Positions 48,956 to 62,139 are shown, numbered from the stretch's first letter. The stretch is 64,000 nt of DNA from Polyodon spathula (GCF_017654505.1 NC_054537.1:72852618-72916617); one strand, 5' to 3'. Program-made: numbers and translations. The notes: generated by a model from the letters alone, not told the origin.

Positions 48956-51900
48956 TGGCTTTTTTTTTTTTTTTTTTGGAATATTCGTATTTTGCTCCTT
49001 TACCAGCATTCTTTTTTTTTATCAATGTACATGTTATAAAAACAAACGTCACTTTTGCTTTGATTTTGTGATAAAACTGGTACTTGTATTGATTTTATTG
49101 TTCATCTTTTGAGGATGAACAACAAATAATGGGTTAATATAATTTTAAAAACATGCTTTTTTTTTTATTGTGCTGCAGGCCTACCTTAATACATGCTTGT
49201 GTTCTTATATTTACAGGGCTGTCTTTAGTGGGTTTTACTGTTTTTATTATTATTACAATACAAACTGTTATTACCCACTGACACAGCCTTTAATGATGTT
49301 GCTGTAATGTTGTAATTTAAGTATGTCGTTTCTATAAGGTTGTGTGCAGGCAGCTTTTTCATGACTGCATCTGAAGTATTTGCAGATGTTAGTGATCTTA
49401 CATAATATACACAGAGTCTCAAATAGTCGCTGGGGCTACTGGCAAATATTGTAAATAAATGCCGGGGAATTTGAAGTTTTACAGTATTCATCTTAAATGG
49501 CAATATGTACAGCACATTACTCTAACACTATCAAACATGGGGTCCCAAGTGGCTTGTCCAATTCAGTGAAGGGTAAGTGATGAGATCAGTAGATTTCAGG
49601 TTAAAATCATGGTTGAGGCAAGTTGCAAGTTGCCAGTAATGCGGCAGGACAGCTGCAATCTCCCCTTCAGCCTGTGCCCATTGGAAACAATCCCTGACCC
49701 AGCTGAATAACTTTCAAGATTGCCAAAAGGGATGACGTGAAGATGGCAAATTGAAAAGAATCTATATTGATTCTGACAGCTAATGGTACAAAGCAAAACT
49801 ATATTTACATTGCCAGACACAACACGCTGCTATGGTCAGACAAATCAGAGCCCTAAGCCAAACAAAAAATGAACACTTACATAATCCCACCCCACCCCCC
49901 ATCCTAACAAGGGCCTTGGGAACTTTAACCCTAGAAGCACAATTATTAATGCTACAGCAATTCTAGGGTTTCCATAAATACCCACTACAGTACCTCAGCC
50001 AGACAATTAAATAAACCCCAGGAAACTTCCAGGAGTGATTTCCAAAAACAAAAGATACTTGCATTTTACCTATTTAACCCATTAGGGCCTACCGTCACTG
50101 CCACGGAGTAGTCCTGACACTTTTAGGACTGTACCACTGTGTATTGTAACACCATAGTCCTTAATCCTGTTTGAGGATGTAAAATGGGAGGAGAGTACTG
50201 GGACATACTTTTATGCTACATGCAGAAAACACTTGGTACACATAAAATGTAGACTCCCTATGACTGCAACTCTCTGTCAACGACACAAAAGAACGCCAAC
50301 ACCTAGGACCGAGGAGGTTTAATAAATAAATGATAGGCAGCTTTCACATGCCACTTTAATGGTCATATTTTACAATTTTGTTTCTTAAAAACCACAACCC
50401 CTTAGCAGCAACAACCACCACCAAATTATACAACTTGACTTTTGAACAGTCTGTTTGTCAGCGTCATTCTTACTCCTGTTGTTGGGTCCTCACTGAGCCA
50501 ATCGAACCACTTCAGTCTTCATTCCCATTCACTGGCTCTGAAGGCTTCAACGTATCACAGCACACGTCAATGCCTTTATCAGCTTCTAAAAGGAGCCTCA
50601 ATATTGTGGTACTTAACTACTGGGAATAAATAAAGCACAGAAACCACTGGACTTGAGTGCCTTTGTGTTTAAAATAATAAGCATTGTATAGTGCAAAGAT
50701 TTTGGTGCATTTCAAAAATACAAACTAATAAACACAAGGTGAAGGAGAGGCTTTTGTTCTATTGCAGAGGTCATTAATTAATAAGTTAGCTTTTTTGTGC
50801 TCTATTGATACAGGAAGTGGAAAAAACGGTTGCCTCTGAAGCACTTTGTTATATGATTAAAAAGGTCAATAGCCTAATTCCCAGCATCAGAACATTCAGG
50901 TTACAGAAGGTTAAAAGTTAACCAAGGAAAGGTTTCAAAAAGTGTACTTGGATCCTTGCAATAGGATGTAGCCAACAAGCTTGGCAAGTAATGCTGGATT
51001 CTGCTTTATACTGTAGCTAAAAAAAGCAGGTTTGTCAGGCTAAGTAGGATCAACACTCAGGAAAAAATCTACCACATGAATTCTACAATATGGACGGCTT
51101 ACAAGCAAACTGTAAATCATCATAATCTAAAATTGGAAACCGTAACAGTCACTAACTTTAACCTGCTAGATAGAGTAAAAAGCCTTCCTATTCCAAAAAA
51201 AAATACCCACATTTTGGGCCCATCTTTAAAACCAATTTATCAATATGGTCATTAAAAGTAACATGTGCAATCCATATACCTAGATATCTATAAAAGGAAA
51301 CTACCATAGTACAAATCATGAATAATTGTAAGTGTACAGTAAATTAAGGAACTAATAGTCACATGTTCAAATATAGATGTACTATATTTTAATGTACTTC
51401 AGGAAGTAGTAGTTTACTATCAGTTTTACGTTTTTTTATTTACTACAGAATTGTTCACTGAACCCTTACTTAGATTCACTTCAGAGCCTACCAAATCCCT
51501 CCCATTTTATCCTCCCAACCCTCTGTATAAACTGCATCCCACTTGTCAAACACAGGCATTTAAAAATTGCTTGCTGTAAAACATTAGGTTATATGGAGCT
51601 CAGCCGAGTTTAACATAAAAGTAGCTATTTTGATGCCGAATCCCTTGCAAATTTTAAACCTGCCGTACTAGCCTGGCTTTAGAGGCAAGCACCCATTCTG
51701 AAATTCTTATTTTTTTATTTTTTTTTGTACACCATGCAGTGCAATGGATTCTTCAACTTGGCCTCATCAGTTGTGTGTCTGATGAAACAAACACTGACAG
51801 CTTCTTTGCATTTGTAAAGGCCCCACAGCAGCTGTGGTTATCCCACCATAGACCAATGAATTAAGGCTGAACCCCAGCTGGGTCTAAATAGGACCCCGTT

Positions 51901-52494
51901 TTGCACAAAACAGCAATATTATCCATGTTAACTTTAGCCTTATCGTCACATTCTGTTAAAATGAAATTACCATTTGTAAAGCTCTGAAACAGGTCGATTT
52001 CCTCTGGCCTGTTCTTAATTTAAGCTCACACAATTTAAGAACTTGCACAACATTCATCTATGGGGGGGGGATACAAAAGTAATTGGCTAAATAAACTGTA
52101 CCATCAGTAAACCCATTAATTACAAACCACACCAAGCGCTGGCTCCTTTGCTCAGCAATAAAAATGTACTAAAAAGATCAGCTTTAAATAAAAACATGGT
52201 CCTGTAGAGTTTTTTTTTTTTTTTTCTTTGTTAACCCCATTGCTCGCAGTTTTGTTTTAGTAATTTTACCAGTTGCATCCTTGATGTTAGCGATGGTTTT
52301 TCCAAGGGAAATTGTTAAGCCATGCATTTACTGTATATGTCTTGCGCTAATTAAGGACAGGTTAAATTAGCAGGTCAAGAGCCCCAGCCTAAGTAGAGGC
52401 TCTTGGGATACCTTTGCCGAGTTCAGTTTAACCCTTTACCCCTTAGCAACAGCACGAAGAGGTGCTTCTTATTGTGCTATTACACAACATAAAT
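48956..52494. other. Intronic stretch, no recognisable gene
   Basis: AT-rich sequence with short T runs (48961-48977, 52210-52225). No coding domain or structural RNA is visible. Confidence 0.5.
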
Positions 52495-52650
52495 GGAGGC
52501 AGTCATGCCTGGTAGTTAGGCCAAGGCCTGGGAGCCTCAGGAATAGAGATCCTGGGATCAAATCGCAGCACAGCTACAGATTCACTGTGTCACCCCTGGG
52601 GGCATGTCACTCAACCCCATTGTGCCTCAGACTTAGTTGGCTGGAAATGA
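52495..52650 (+). mobile_element. tRNA-derived CORE/MIR-like SINE fragment
   Basis: The head shows a box A-like TGGTAGTTAGGCC and a box B-like GGGATCAAATC (52554-52564). The middle TTCACTGTGTCACCCCTGGG, then GCATGTCACTCAACCCCAT and TGTGCCTCAG, matches the CORE consensus of MIR-type SINEs. The tail is not recognisable. It is more diverged than the SINEs at 16516 and 23625 and may be a different family. Confidence 0.68.
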
Positions 52651-55600
52651 CATACAAACAAGATCCCACTGGAAGCATGAGTCTCCAACAGCTGGGCTAC
52701 TATGCTGCAGAAAACGTAGTTTAAAAAAACTGTCTAATCTGTCGATTAGTTTAAGTCAGATTTCTAATTGAGGTAAAAAATGCATTTCACAATCTTTTTT
52801 TTTTTTTTTTTTTATTGAATAGAGTTGTTTCTCCATGCCCCACCAATATTGATTCAAATGCAGAAAGGTTTTTATAGTACTTCCAGCCTTGACTCTGGAA
52901 TTGTTACAGTATCGTTTTAAAAGTGGTTATTGATTTCTAAAAGCATATATAAACCCCAACCCCCTTAATCTTTCCGCTACCCGTCTGAGGTCTGACTGAC
53001 ATAACTTGACTTCAGCTTGTGTACAAATATCCACCAAAATATACGTATTATATCTTTAACAGCCTGAAGATTATTAAAAGAATAACTTCATTCTATGATG
53101 AAATAAACCCTATTACCTAGTTTGAATGCACAAAAATAAATAAATCAAACAAAAGTTTTAAAATGTACTCAAATGCATTTCTTTAGAAATGTCTCCAGAA
53201 GTGTAATTTAGTGATCTACCTGAAAACTGTAAATGTATCAGTGGTAGCCACAACCCTCAGGAACTAGGATCAGAAATGATTTTATAAATACCGTGTCTGG
53301 TTTTCATTTTACACCAAATTGTTTGCCATCAGACAGATCTGACAACTCATCAACATCTTGTGTAAAAATATATATATATATATATTATCTTCTTTCAGGT
53401 CAGTAAGCATTCTTAGTTACGTAAAGCAATTTAGTATGCTCTATGGTAATGCTACGCTTTAAAATCATGGTATGAAATGGTAATTGAAACCTAAGATACT
53501 GAAATGTTGGACCTCATAATAAAAGTTCTCTATTGGTTTGGGGCTTTAGTGAAATGCACTTTGATTGGCGAGTCATCCCTGAAGTTCGTTTCAGATATAC
53601 TTCAGTACAGTTAATATTTTGTTAAATTTGTCTTTGGGTTTATAAACATTTTGGATAATTTGGTATGACTTCTGGCAAGCTTGTACTTGTGATCACTAAA
53701 TCTCCTGACAGAAAGCAAAAAAAAAAAAAAAAAACTCACTCGTCTAGCTTTCTGTCTATCTACATTACTTTTGTTTTGAAAGTATATCAAACCATCCCTA
53801 ATTGGTTATTTGCGGCTTTGGAGATGTCAGTCATTTAGTAAGCAACCAATGGTTGTTTAAAAAGGCTTGTTTGCCAGCAGTATTTAAAGCCTACTTTATT
53901 AGTGGACTGATTTTGTCATTTGACTAAAAGCCTCATTATGGATTACAACATGGTACAAAGCTGCAAGTAGAATTTCAGTACCGTACGTGCAGAGATCAGA
54001 ATGAAAGAAACAATGTGGCGTTCCAATTTATTTCACTATTTTTATTAAAACAAACAACTCTAAATGTCGGCTGCAAAGCACTTCAAAATGCTTTCATCCT
54101 GGAGTGTGTAAAAAAGGGAGTTGGGAAGAAAGCAATGGTTACAAATAGACTGAACATTCAAATTTAGCTGTAAAAGACTCTGGAAAGACAGACAGAGATC
54201 TTTCTAAGAACAATTTGAAGGCCATGTTAATCATTAGTGTGACAGATACAACCAATGCATAAGTATCCATATTTTAAATGACCCCAAGCAATATCGGGTC
54301 AAAGAAGGAAAATGCTAGAGCTCCTTCTTAGATGCTAGGAACATTCATGTAACATCTTGGAAGGCTACCTGGAAAAGTTAGTGTGTGTACATACTGTGGT
54401 TTCCTTGTGCCAAGATTGTCCATAAGTGGTCAACCAGAAGCTTAATGTGTAATTCAACCATCAGTTCCTTCTTGTCAAAATCCCTATCCAAGTCTCAAAC
54501 AAAGATTTGCTAACAGTCCAGTTCCAAACTGCAATGTTTAGTTTAGGCCAATTACCAGGCTAGAATTACAAAAAAGGGGATTGGTTTACTGCCACTGAAA
54601 GTCCCCAAAACTCTGCAACCAGCTTTTAATTGCAATATGAACATTTAGCTAGATGGAGTTATAATGAACATATTAGAATAGGTCATGGGTAAGAATTCAC
54701 TATTTCCTTAAGGGTCTGCATTTTAATTTACAGGTATTATTAAATCTAATTAAATATTGAAATAAAAAAGCACTGAAACCACAATGCATGGGCTAATGCA
54801 ATAATGAAGCCAGAAACAGAAGCGCTCTGAAAATATTCAAATTAAAAAGGGCATACTGAATGTTTCAGAAACCATACTATCTACCTATCTATCTATCTAT
54901 CTATCTATGTATGATCATTTTATTACAAAATAATGAATGTGTTCAACAGGACTTAGCAGTCACGTGTCTGGCTTGTGCATGTAACACTGGACATGCCTAT
55001 TTTGGTGCCATTTTCACCTACACCAATAATTTAAAATAAATAAATAAAAAATCCTAGCGATGATTGAATAAAATTATCATTGTTTCTGTCCTACTCCGCT
55101 TGCAATGTTTATACACTGACTTACAGAAATTCCTTGTTTGTTTGATTCATTGTATAGAAGTAGAGGATTTGTACTGCACAAACCAATTAGTGTTGATTGA
55201 GGCAACTTATCATTCAAAGTGAAGAAACATACGCTTGGATTTGTGATGATTGCTGTTTTTCTTAGACTCTGTGGAGAACAGCACATCACACAAATCCAAG
55301 CAATTGTTTCTTCTGTTGTTTCACTGGGAATGGTTAAGCCCCATAAACAACCATGACCACCGCTGTATTTAATGCAATTTACAGACTTCTTTCATGAGCG
55401 TTTAGTGCTGGCCCACCAGATCGCTAAGGGGTCAGTTTGCACGTGACCGCCGTGGTGCTGCTGAAGGTCAGGAAAACAATAAGTCAGAGTAAGAAACATT
55501 GCACAGACATGTTTTGTTTACAATTTCTGACGCGAGACGTTTAAAATAATCATCATGCTAAAATAATCTGCATCTTAAGAAAATATTCAAACCAATGGGA

Positions 55601-56254
55601 ATAGTAAACAAAAAAGCTCTGTTGCTAAACTTCTACACCTATAGATAGATATTCACTTTAACATAATAAATTTAAGCAAATGTATTTGATACAATTCCAA
55701 GAATTTCAAATCAAAAAGGTCATTTGAAGGGCACATTTCAAAAAGCTTATCTTAACCCACAAACGGCTACACCCACTACTCAGACTTATTTAACTAAAAA
55801 TGTGTTTTCTTATTTTGTCCGAGTTAGTTTAAATACGACAGCATTTACTCAATCTGTTAAATACACTTAGTTTGTGTGTTGCTCACGTGCCATTAACAAA
55901 ATGTCCTGACACCAAATAAAGAAAATAATTAAAACGAAAGGCTGAAACACAACAAAAAGGTCAGTAATTACACATAAAAAGGGGAAAAGTTTACTGCATC
56001 AAGCTGAAAAAAGTTATTTGTGAACTCCAATAAACCGCTGTTTTTCACCAGTCAAATCGTAGGGGGCCTAAATAAAGCTGAATCAACACAGACAGGTTTT
56101 TTTTTTTCCTTTGTTACATCTTCTTTAGCAGCAACTATCCCAGATCTGAAAGATTCAGTTATATGGTTTACCGTGAAGAGTTTAAGGACAATTTCATAGC
56201 ACAGCAGATTCCCTTGTTAGATGGTAAGCTGACAATACCTCTTCAGCCAAAGAA
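52651..56254. other. Intronic stretch, no recognisable gene
   Basis: AT-rich sequence with poly-T and poly-A tracts (52796-52814, 53718-53734), a TA run (53370-53385) and an ATCT repeat listed separately. No gene seen. Confidence 0.5.
54881..54909. repeat. (ATCT)n tetranucleotide repeat
   Basis: About six uninterrupted CTAT units. Confidence 0.92.
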
Positions 56255-56440
56255 GTTAAGACGTTACCATAATGAAAAACAGTATGCAGCGTGTGTTTTG
56301 TACTGAAGCAGGGTCAGCTGTGCAGGGAAAACTATGTTTATTTCTCAAACTGACCATTTTAAAAAATGTGAAATCAGAATGCATAGAAATACTTGGGGCT
56401 GTAATCATGATGTGTGGTGCTAAGAAAATAATTAAATTAA
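56255..56440 (+). pseudogene. Second ZNF862-like hAT fragment (zinc-finger region)
   Basis: The segment aligns with 26510-26660 in the larger relic. Both have ATGAAAAACAG, then TGAAGCAGGG or CAAAGCAGGG, CAGCTGTGCAGGGAAAA or CAGCTCTTGCAGGGAAAA, and ACTGACCATTTTA. Translated, it gives NEKQYAACVLY, a stop, and CAGKTMF, matching NEKQKTY...ALAGKTYF of the first copy. It is short, frame-broken and has no partner domains. Confidence 0.65.
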
Positions 56441-58819
56441 ATGTAATGTACTGTAGCTTACTTGATTGCAGTAAAAGAAATAAGAGCTGTCTGTTATATG
56501 CTGTCAGACCACGACTTCACTAACACCGAACGCAGGAGCTGCAGCATGCTATTTCCCATATTACAAGTGTACACAATTAAAAGGTGTGGTCACAGTTCCA
56601 TACAGCACTATATTACATACATACAGACACACACACAAATATTAAATACATAAACATTGAGTTAATTGCCGTCATCAGCTGCATAGATTAAATATTCAGC
56701 AGAATTAGGCAAAAAAACAAGTGAGTACAGACATTAAAGTTACTGTTTTATTATCAATTCAGTGTCTTAACAAGTTGTTGTAAAGTTTGTCTGGAGGCCT
56801 GAAGGTACTATTTTGCTGTATACAGAGGTACTTTGTCAGTTTGTGACTGTAAATGAGCATTGGCCAGCTTGTGTAACAGGAAGCAACACCCAAAGGGTAA
56901 CAAAAAAAAAGAAACCAACTAATTGGTGATCAGACAAAAAATTCATTAACAATAATAAAAACAAAACAAAAGTGAATGTGCGTGTTACCACAGAGAGCGG
57001 TGTGGCTTGCCACAACAGCAGAAAGTTTGACTCTGATTGACTCAGAAACCCCATGGATAAAATATGTGATAATCACGAGCGCCTTCAACTGAAGTGGCTG
57101 CAGTCATTACCGGAATGCTAGCTCTGCGACAGTTTCCCCTTTTCTCAAAATCTCAATGTTTCTTTAAAGGTTTCTCAAAAATGAGGCGGGTACATGCAGG
57201 GCAGCTAGAGTAGGTTGAAAGTTCCAGTATGTGAAGCAGTAATGGCAAATGACACCAGGCACAACTTGGAAACTGCTGAACAACATGAAATTTACATAAA
57301 TTGCCTGGCTGAGCACCTTAATTCACAGAGTGAAAGCTGTTCTAATTTAATTGTTGGTCATTTGAAACTGCCTTACACTGCAAGGCCAAAAAGTGTTTTT
57401 TTTTTGTTTTTGTTTGTTTTTTACGTATTTAATGTTTTGTTGGGGCAGCCGACTAATTCCCAGTTACTGACAGGAATGATCGAGCTAAAGCTACAGATCC
57501 CAGAATCAAGAGTGGAATCAAATTGGGCCCCGACTGTCCAATTCCTAGGATACAGATGGCTATTTACAGGCGGGGCTTCCACTGAACTTGTTGAGTGGAA
57601 ATCTACACTAATCAGGTTAAGCAATAAGACTAAGTCTCAATTCCTTGGCTGTAAATGAAATTCTAGGTGAACCTGATGCAGAAACACACTGAAATCAGCT
57701 TCAGAAAGTATTTAAGGTAATAAACTGTAAAACATTACCTCGACCCACAATACCTGTTTAAGCAGCTCATATTACCACGAAATTTAAAACCTTGTGTCCA
57801 CACACTTCATAAAATGAAAGACAAGCAAGTAATGTCACTTGTGGGTTTTACATGTACTGGGAACAGGCATTTTGGAAATACTTCCTGCTGTGCTTGGTAT
57901 TAGACAGATAAAAAGTAAATATCAGCCTGCAGTATAGCTGCATCTCCTATATGAAGATGACCAGGCATGTAGTAACCAGGTAAATACCGTACCGGTTGTT
58001 TGTGCTTTGAAATGCAGCAATATTACAAATCACCTGCCATATTTAAAGTAACTTACTTTTTTTTTTTTATGGAAAATGCATGTGTTTGTAAAGTCATACA
58101 TCACAGCTAAAGCATTTTATTCATGAAACAAAGAGTAGCCTGGGAAATACTTTAACATTTGACAGGCTACTCTTTGCTTGTAAACACTTGCATATTCTGA
58201 ATATCCAGTACTCTCAAATATTCAGGATACTAAACACAAAACATAATTGTCCATCTTTCTTATTTCATGTAAAATGTGTATAAAATTGAAAGCTTTAGTT
58301 TCTTTATTTGGGTTTTATTATGTAACCCTGCATTCGATTGTTGCATAATAAAGAATAGTGCAAACACCGCCAAAAGAAAGACATTTTAAAAGCAGGACTT
58401 CTATCCCCACCCAGCAGACACCCAATTTGCTGCCAGTCTTGCAAAAGAACCCAAGCCTTGAGGTTTGTAAAATACACACTATTAAAAGAATCCCTATTAC
58501 ATTAACGGGATCCAAGCTTATTTTCTTTTCCAGCAAAGTGTAAAGCAAAAGAACAGGTAGAGGCAGATCAATAGTAGGCAAATCTAGATTAACAGGCAAA
58601 CGAAAGGTCTGGGAAGTACTTAAGACAAGTACAATACCAAACAAGTTTTCAGCCCAGTTTATATTGAATATACAAAACACAATGCCTTCTACCAAACAGT
58701 AACAAAGAGCTTCTATGAAAAGGCATGCCATTAAGTTACATGACTTGCACAAGAATTCAATACTAATGTGAAATTTTAACGTTTGAAATGCAGAGCTAAC
58801 ACGTTTCTCAATAATCAGC
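56441..58819. other. Intronic stretch with two unrecognised frames
   Basis: No supported gene. The plus frame 57215-57658 (147 codons) and the minus frame 58318-58821 (167 codons, hydrophobic, same strand as jarid2) are the longest outside transposons and simple repeats. I recognise no domain in either. They are probably chance openings. Confidence 0.45.
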
Positions 58820-59105
58820 ATGGACTGTCATGAGCTGCCAGGGTTCCCATGGTACACGTCACGGTTACCAGGCCAAGATCTTAAGAACAGGCAGGGCATG
58901 TGGCTGCATGAGAGAGAGGAGAACGGGGTCAGGAAAATTCAGACTCACGCCTCCTTGCGTGACGTCATACAAAAGGGGCCTCTCCCTGAAGCGTCACCTT
59001 GTTTAAATGGACCTGTTGCTTTAAGATTTTTGCCCAGCCAGCTGCAAAGAGATAGACAAAAAACCAACCAAGCAGACATGCTGCTTCTCCTGCTGTGCTA
59101 GCGCT
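58820..59105 (-). promoter_or_regulatory. GC-richer patch with full CRE (candidate regulatory element)
   Basis: This patch is richer in G, C and CpG than its surroundings and contains the palindromic CRE TGACGTCA at 58960-58967, within GCGTGACGTCATAC. Other CpG-containing motifs (CACGTCACGG, AAGCGTCACC) lie close by. It sits about 1.6 kb downstream of jarid2 exon 1, in intron 1, a common place for promoters of short isoforms or enhancers. Function is inference only. Confidence 0.35.
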
Positions 59106-59290
59106 GTACTGAAAGCGATCTTAACAGCCAGTCAGTTACAAATCCACGTTATCAGTAGCAATACTAAAACCTATTGCGATTTTGTTTAACAGTCATATAA
59201 TTGTGCATATATGGAGGCTTAAGGCTTTAAAGTAAAACACTACTCAAACACCCAACTTTGAATGTTAATAAGAAAATGACACGGTAACCG

Positions 59291-59291
59291 C

Positions 59292-59322
<31 letters not shown>

Positions 59323-59323
59323 A
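59291..59323. repeat. Poly-C (22) / poly-A (11) tract
   Basis: Twenty-two uninterrupted C followed by eleven A. Confidence 0.95.
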
Positions 59324-60634
59324 TCTGCGTTTCTTATGCTGGCATTTTAGTAATGCCATTCGGCACGATGAGGTAGCCAGCAACGGGTTAAAATGCTAAA
59401 TAAGGTCTTACAGAAATATGAACGATTAAGCCAACTTAAGCCAATTGCATTGCGACATACAACAAAATAAGTGAAAATAATTTAGTGTCTTTGATTTTCA
59501 AATTGTGACTTTTCAAAATATACCATTTTATAAAATGGTTGCTTCTCTAATCCTACACCACGAACCTCCGCAATGCGACTAGAATTTTTAGTCTTTTTAG
59601 TTCACAATACGAGTTCCCTGCTGCGATTAATTTTACCTGTTAGTTGCCAATGTGTGTGACACATTTCATACTGCTCTTGTAAAACGATTAAAATCAAATC
59701 CCTCTGTGGTTCGAAAATTAGCAAGAATGTCACTTAAGTACTCGGAAACCCAGCTGCGAACACGGGGATTCAGAGGTCACAGACCAGGAACACGAAACGA
59801 AAACAAGTTGTACCAAGGCATTCAGCAATAAACCTGTTTAATAACAGCAAATGTATGCACGCGGACACCAAAACATTTCGACAGACAGCAGACTGGAATT
59901 TGGCAACAGCCAGAGACAAACGCTGCATTCAAGGCCCCCTTTCCTCTTTGCAAGACCCCCCCCCCCTCCAGTCCATGCTCGATCGAGTGGCCTTGGGTTG
60001 TGCTAACGTCCTCCACGGAAAACCTTACCTACCAAAATAGACTTACAGCTAACAGTCCATTACAAACTACCAATACATCACAGGAAATCAGCGACAATAT
60101 GATAAAGTTTATTGACAAATTAGTGGAAGTGGAAGCCAAGAAAAGCTTCAGCTACATGGCTTTGCCTGGGAGCAGCAGTCTAAACATATTACGTTCTGTG
60201 AAGGGCAAACAAAGCCACTTCAAAAGACGAAATCACTCTGGAATAATAATAATAAACATTAATCTCGTTCCTGATTAATAAAGTCTATGTAAACCAATAC
60301 AACGCATTATGTGATCTCGGCAGATCAGCAAGCGATCAAAATAAATTAGATCCGAGAGAGGATCAATGCTCTCAAAATAGCGTCCATTTCAAACTAAAGA
60401 ACACATAAGTCACATATCACAGAATGCTTAACCATAACAGTGGTAAGCAATGGTCAATAACTACACCGACAACACAGCGGAGTTATATTATCAATTACTA
60501 CTGGGGGGTGAAAGTTTTAAAATGCTTTATCATTATTAAGCAAGCAAATCGAACGTACAAACTTCTTAAAAAGGTCACCTTCTTCCAGCATTATTATTAC
60601 TCCACTTTAAAAAATACAGTATTAGTAAAGAGAC
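59324..60634. other. Intron 1 sequence next to exon 1
   Basis: No coding or repeat family seen. A frame at 60000-60278 (92 codons, plus) is unrecognised. Confidence 0.5.
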
Positions 60635-60640
60635 ACTTAC
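60635..60640 (-). other. jarid2: Splice donor of jarid2 exon 1
   Basis: The minus strand reads GTAAGT directly after the tyrosine codon TAC, a full consensus donor. Confidence 0.8.
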
Positions 60641-60685
60641 GTATTTCTTTTGAATAATATTTCTCTTGGGTCTTCCCTTGCTCAT
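60641..60685 (-). CDS. jarid2: jarid2 first coding exon (residues 1-15)
   Basis: On the minus strand ATG at 60685 opens MSKGRPKRNIIQKKY, which matches the vertebrate JARID2 N-terminus (MSKERPKRNIIQKKY in human) at 14 of 15 residues. The frame meets a consensus splice donor, TAC then GTAAGT, exactly where this exon is expected to end. JARID2 is a nuclear, catalytically inactive Jumonji/ARID protein that joins the Polycomb complex PRC2 and helps place H3K27 methylation in development. The ARID, JmjN and JmjC domains are encoded by later exons not in this window. Fish often have two copies (a and b); I cannot tell which this is. Confidence 0.85.
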
Positions 60686-60707
60686 TCTGCTATCCAAATT
60701 ACGTTTG

Positions 60708-60722
60708 CTAAAAGGAAAAATC
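60708..60722 (-). other. Possible splice acceptor upstream of the jarid2 start codon
   Basis: The minus strand reads ATTTTTCCTTTTAG then CAAACG, a pyrimidine tract ending in AG, 22 bases before the ATG. If used, the exon would begin at 60707 and a non-coding exon would lie further right. If not, the 5' UTR is continuous. The sequence alone does not decide this. Confidence 0.3.
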
Positions 60723-61600
60723 GCCACATGAATTTAGTTTTTAGTTTTTATGTTTAAAAAAAGACACCAACGATTTTAAATCCTGTGTTTGTAGAAGGAG
60801 TAGAAATGTCCTTCAGAGCAGAGACTCGACTTGTTTTGGTAGTACTAAATCCCAGGTTAGAGATCCACGACGAAAAAATAAACAATCAAACAAAAAATCA
60901 CTCCGGCACAACACATTCATATCATAATAATTCACAATAATATATTTTCCCTTTGTAGCAAAAAAAAAAAAGACGCCATTCACTCTCGATTCTTCTTAAA
61001 AAAGAAAACACAAGCGCGATCTCAAATATGTTTGTGCGTCACTGGAAGTTACACCTTGTTTAGGAATGGGATTTAAAGGTAGCAAAATAAATAAAAGGTT
61101 TGTAGTCACGTTTTGGCTGGAGCTTGCAGACAAGATGAGTGAACTCTCCAGCAACACTAGGGACTCTGTACTCAGCAAGCCTCTTTTTTCGAAGAGTTTA
61201 GCCAATCACGAACGACGCCATACATAGCGGTAACTTTAAAAGGACAGCTTTTGTTAGGGACCGGGTACAAATCTAAGACATTTTTACTAACGGGAAATAA
61301 AGATAGGTTTCATGGGTGGATATTTTAACTGTTGTTTTTTGTTGTTTGTTTGTTTGTTTTTTAACAACAAACTCCCATCTTGTCTAATGTCCAGCTTACT
61401 GTAAAGGACACATTGATTACAATTTTGGCAATGACCACAATGGTGTATTCTGGTCAGATATGGTGATTTGCAGGTTTTTTACAAGTTGCTCTGGTTCAAG
61501 AGTTTTGTGATGGTGGAGGAGCTGTTTAAACTGAAAAAAACAAAACAGCTACATTAAAAAAATAGGTCCATAAAAAATTGCTGTCTACCGATATATGCTG
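60723..61600 (-). promoter_or_regulatory. jarid2: Candidate jarid2 5' UTR and promoter region
   Basis: The region upstream of exon 1 has more CpG than the intron (AAGCGCGATC, TTGTGCGTCAC, CACGAACGACG), a CCAAT box (AGCCAATCACG, 61202-61206) and two GACGCCAT motifs (60971 and 61214), which resemble YY1 sites. No TATA box stands out. A (TTTG)n stretch lies near 61335-61362. The transcription start cannot be placed by eye. Confidence 0.4.
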
Positions 61601-62139
61601 TAGCACTGGATGAAATTGCTGTCAGAAAAAGAAGGCAGTCTTGATAACAGAGCAGGGTTCAATAGTTGGCAGGCTCTTTATTTGCAGCAACAGCTTCACA
61701 GCAAGTAACACAGCTCACAGCACACGATTCTACACTCTCTGAATCCACACCTGAAAACACAAAGTTACAATTATGTGAGGCTCAGCCAGTCAGCGCCCAC
61801 TGACCTTTAACTAACAACAATGTAATAAGAGTCCTGCACAGCTGCATGGTTCATGTGAAAAAGCACCTGGTGACCCCAGTGTAGACTGCCTGATCCAGCG
61901 CCAAGCCACAGCACCCTGCTGCATGATGCAAGCAATCAAGTCCTACAAGTTAACAGTTCCGGAATGCAATACAGCCACAGACAAAGCCAGTCCGTCTGCA
62001 ACCGCCACTACGCAGACAGAGGCTACAGGTTGTCAGTGGGACTCACCCCAGCAGACTGCTAACTGTCAGAGGCAGCTGCCGATGTGGAAGTCCCGGGCAA
62101 AGGTGAGCCTAAGAGTCCAGTCCCCAGGTTGTCGCTGAT

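Noticed and set aside
57215..57658. 147-codon plus-strand frame as a gene
   Set aside because: It spans a T-rich tract, lacks known domains and has no promoter or splice context.
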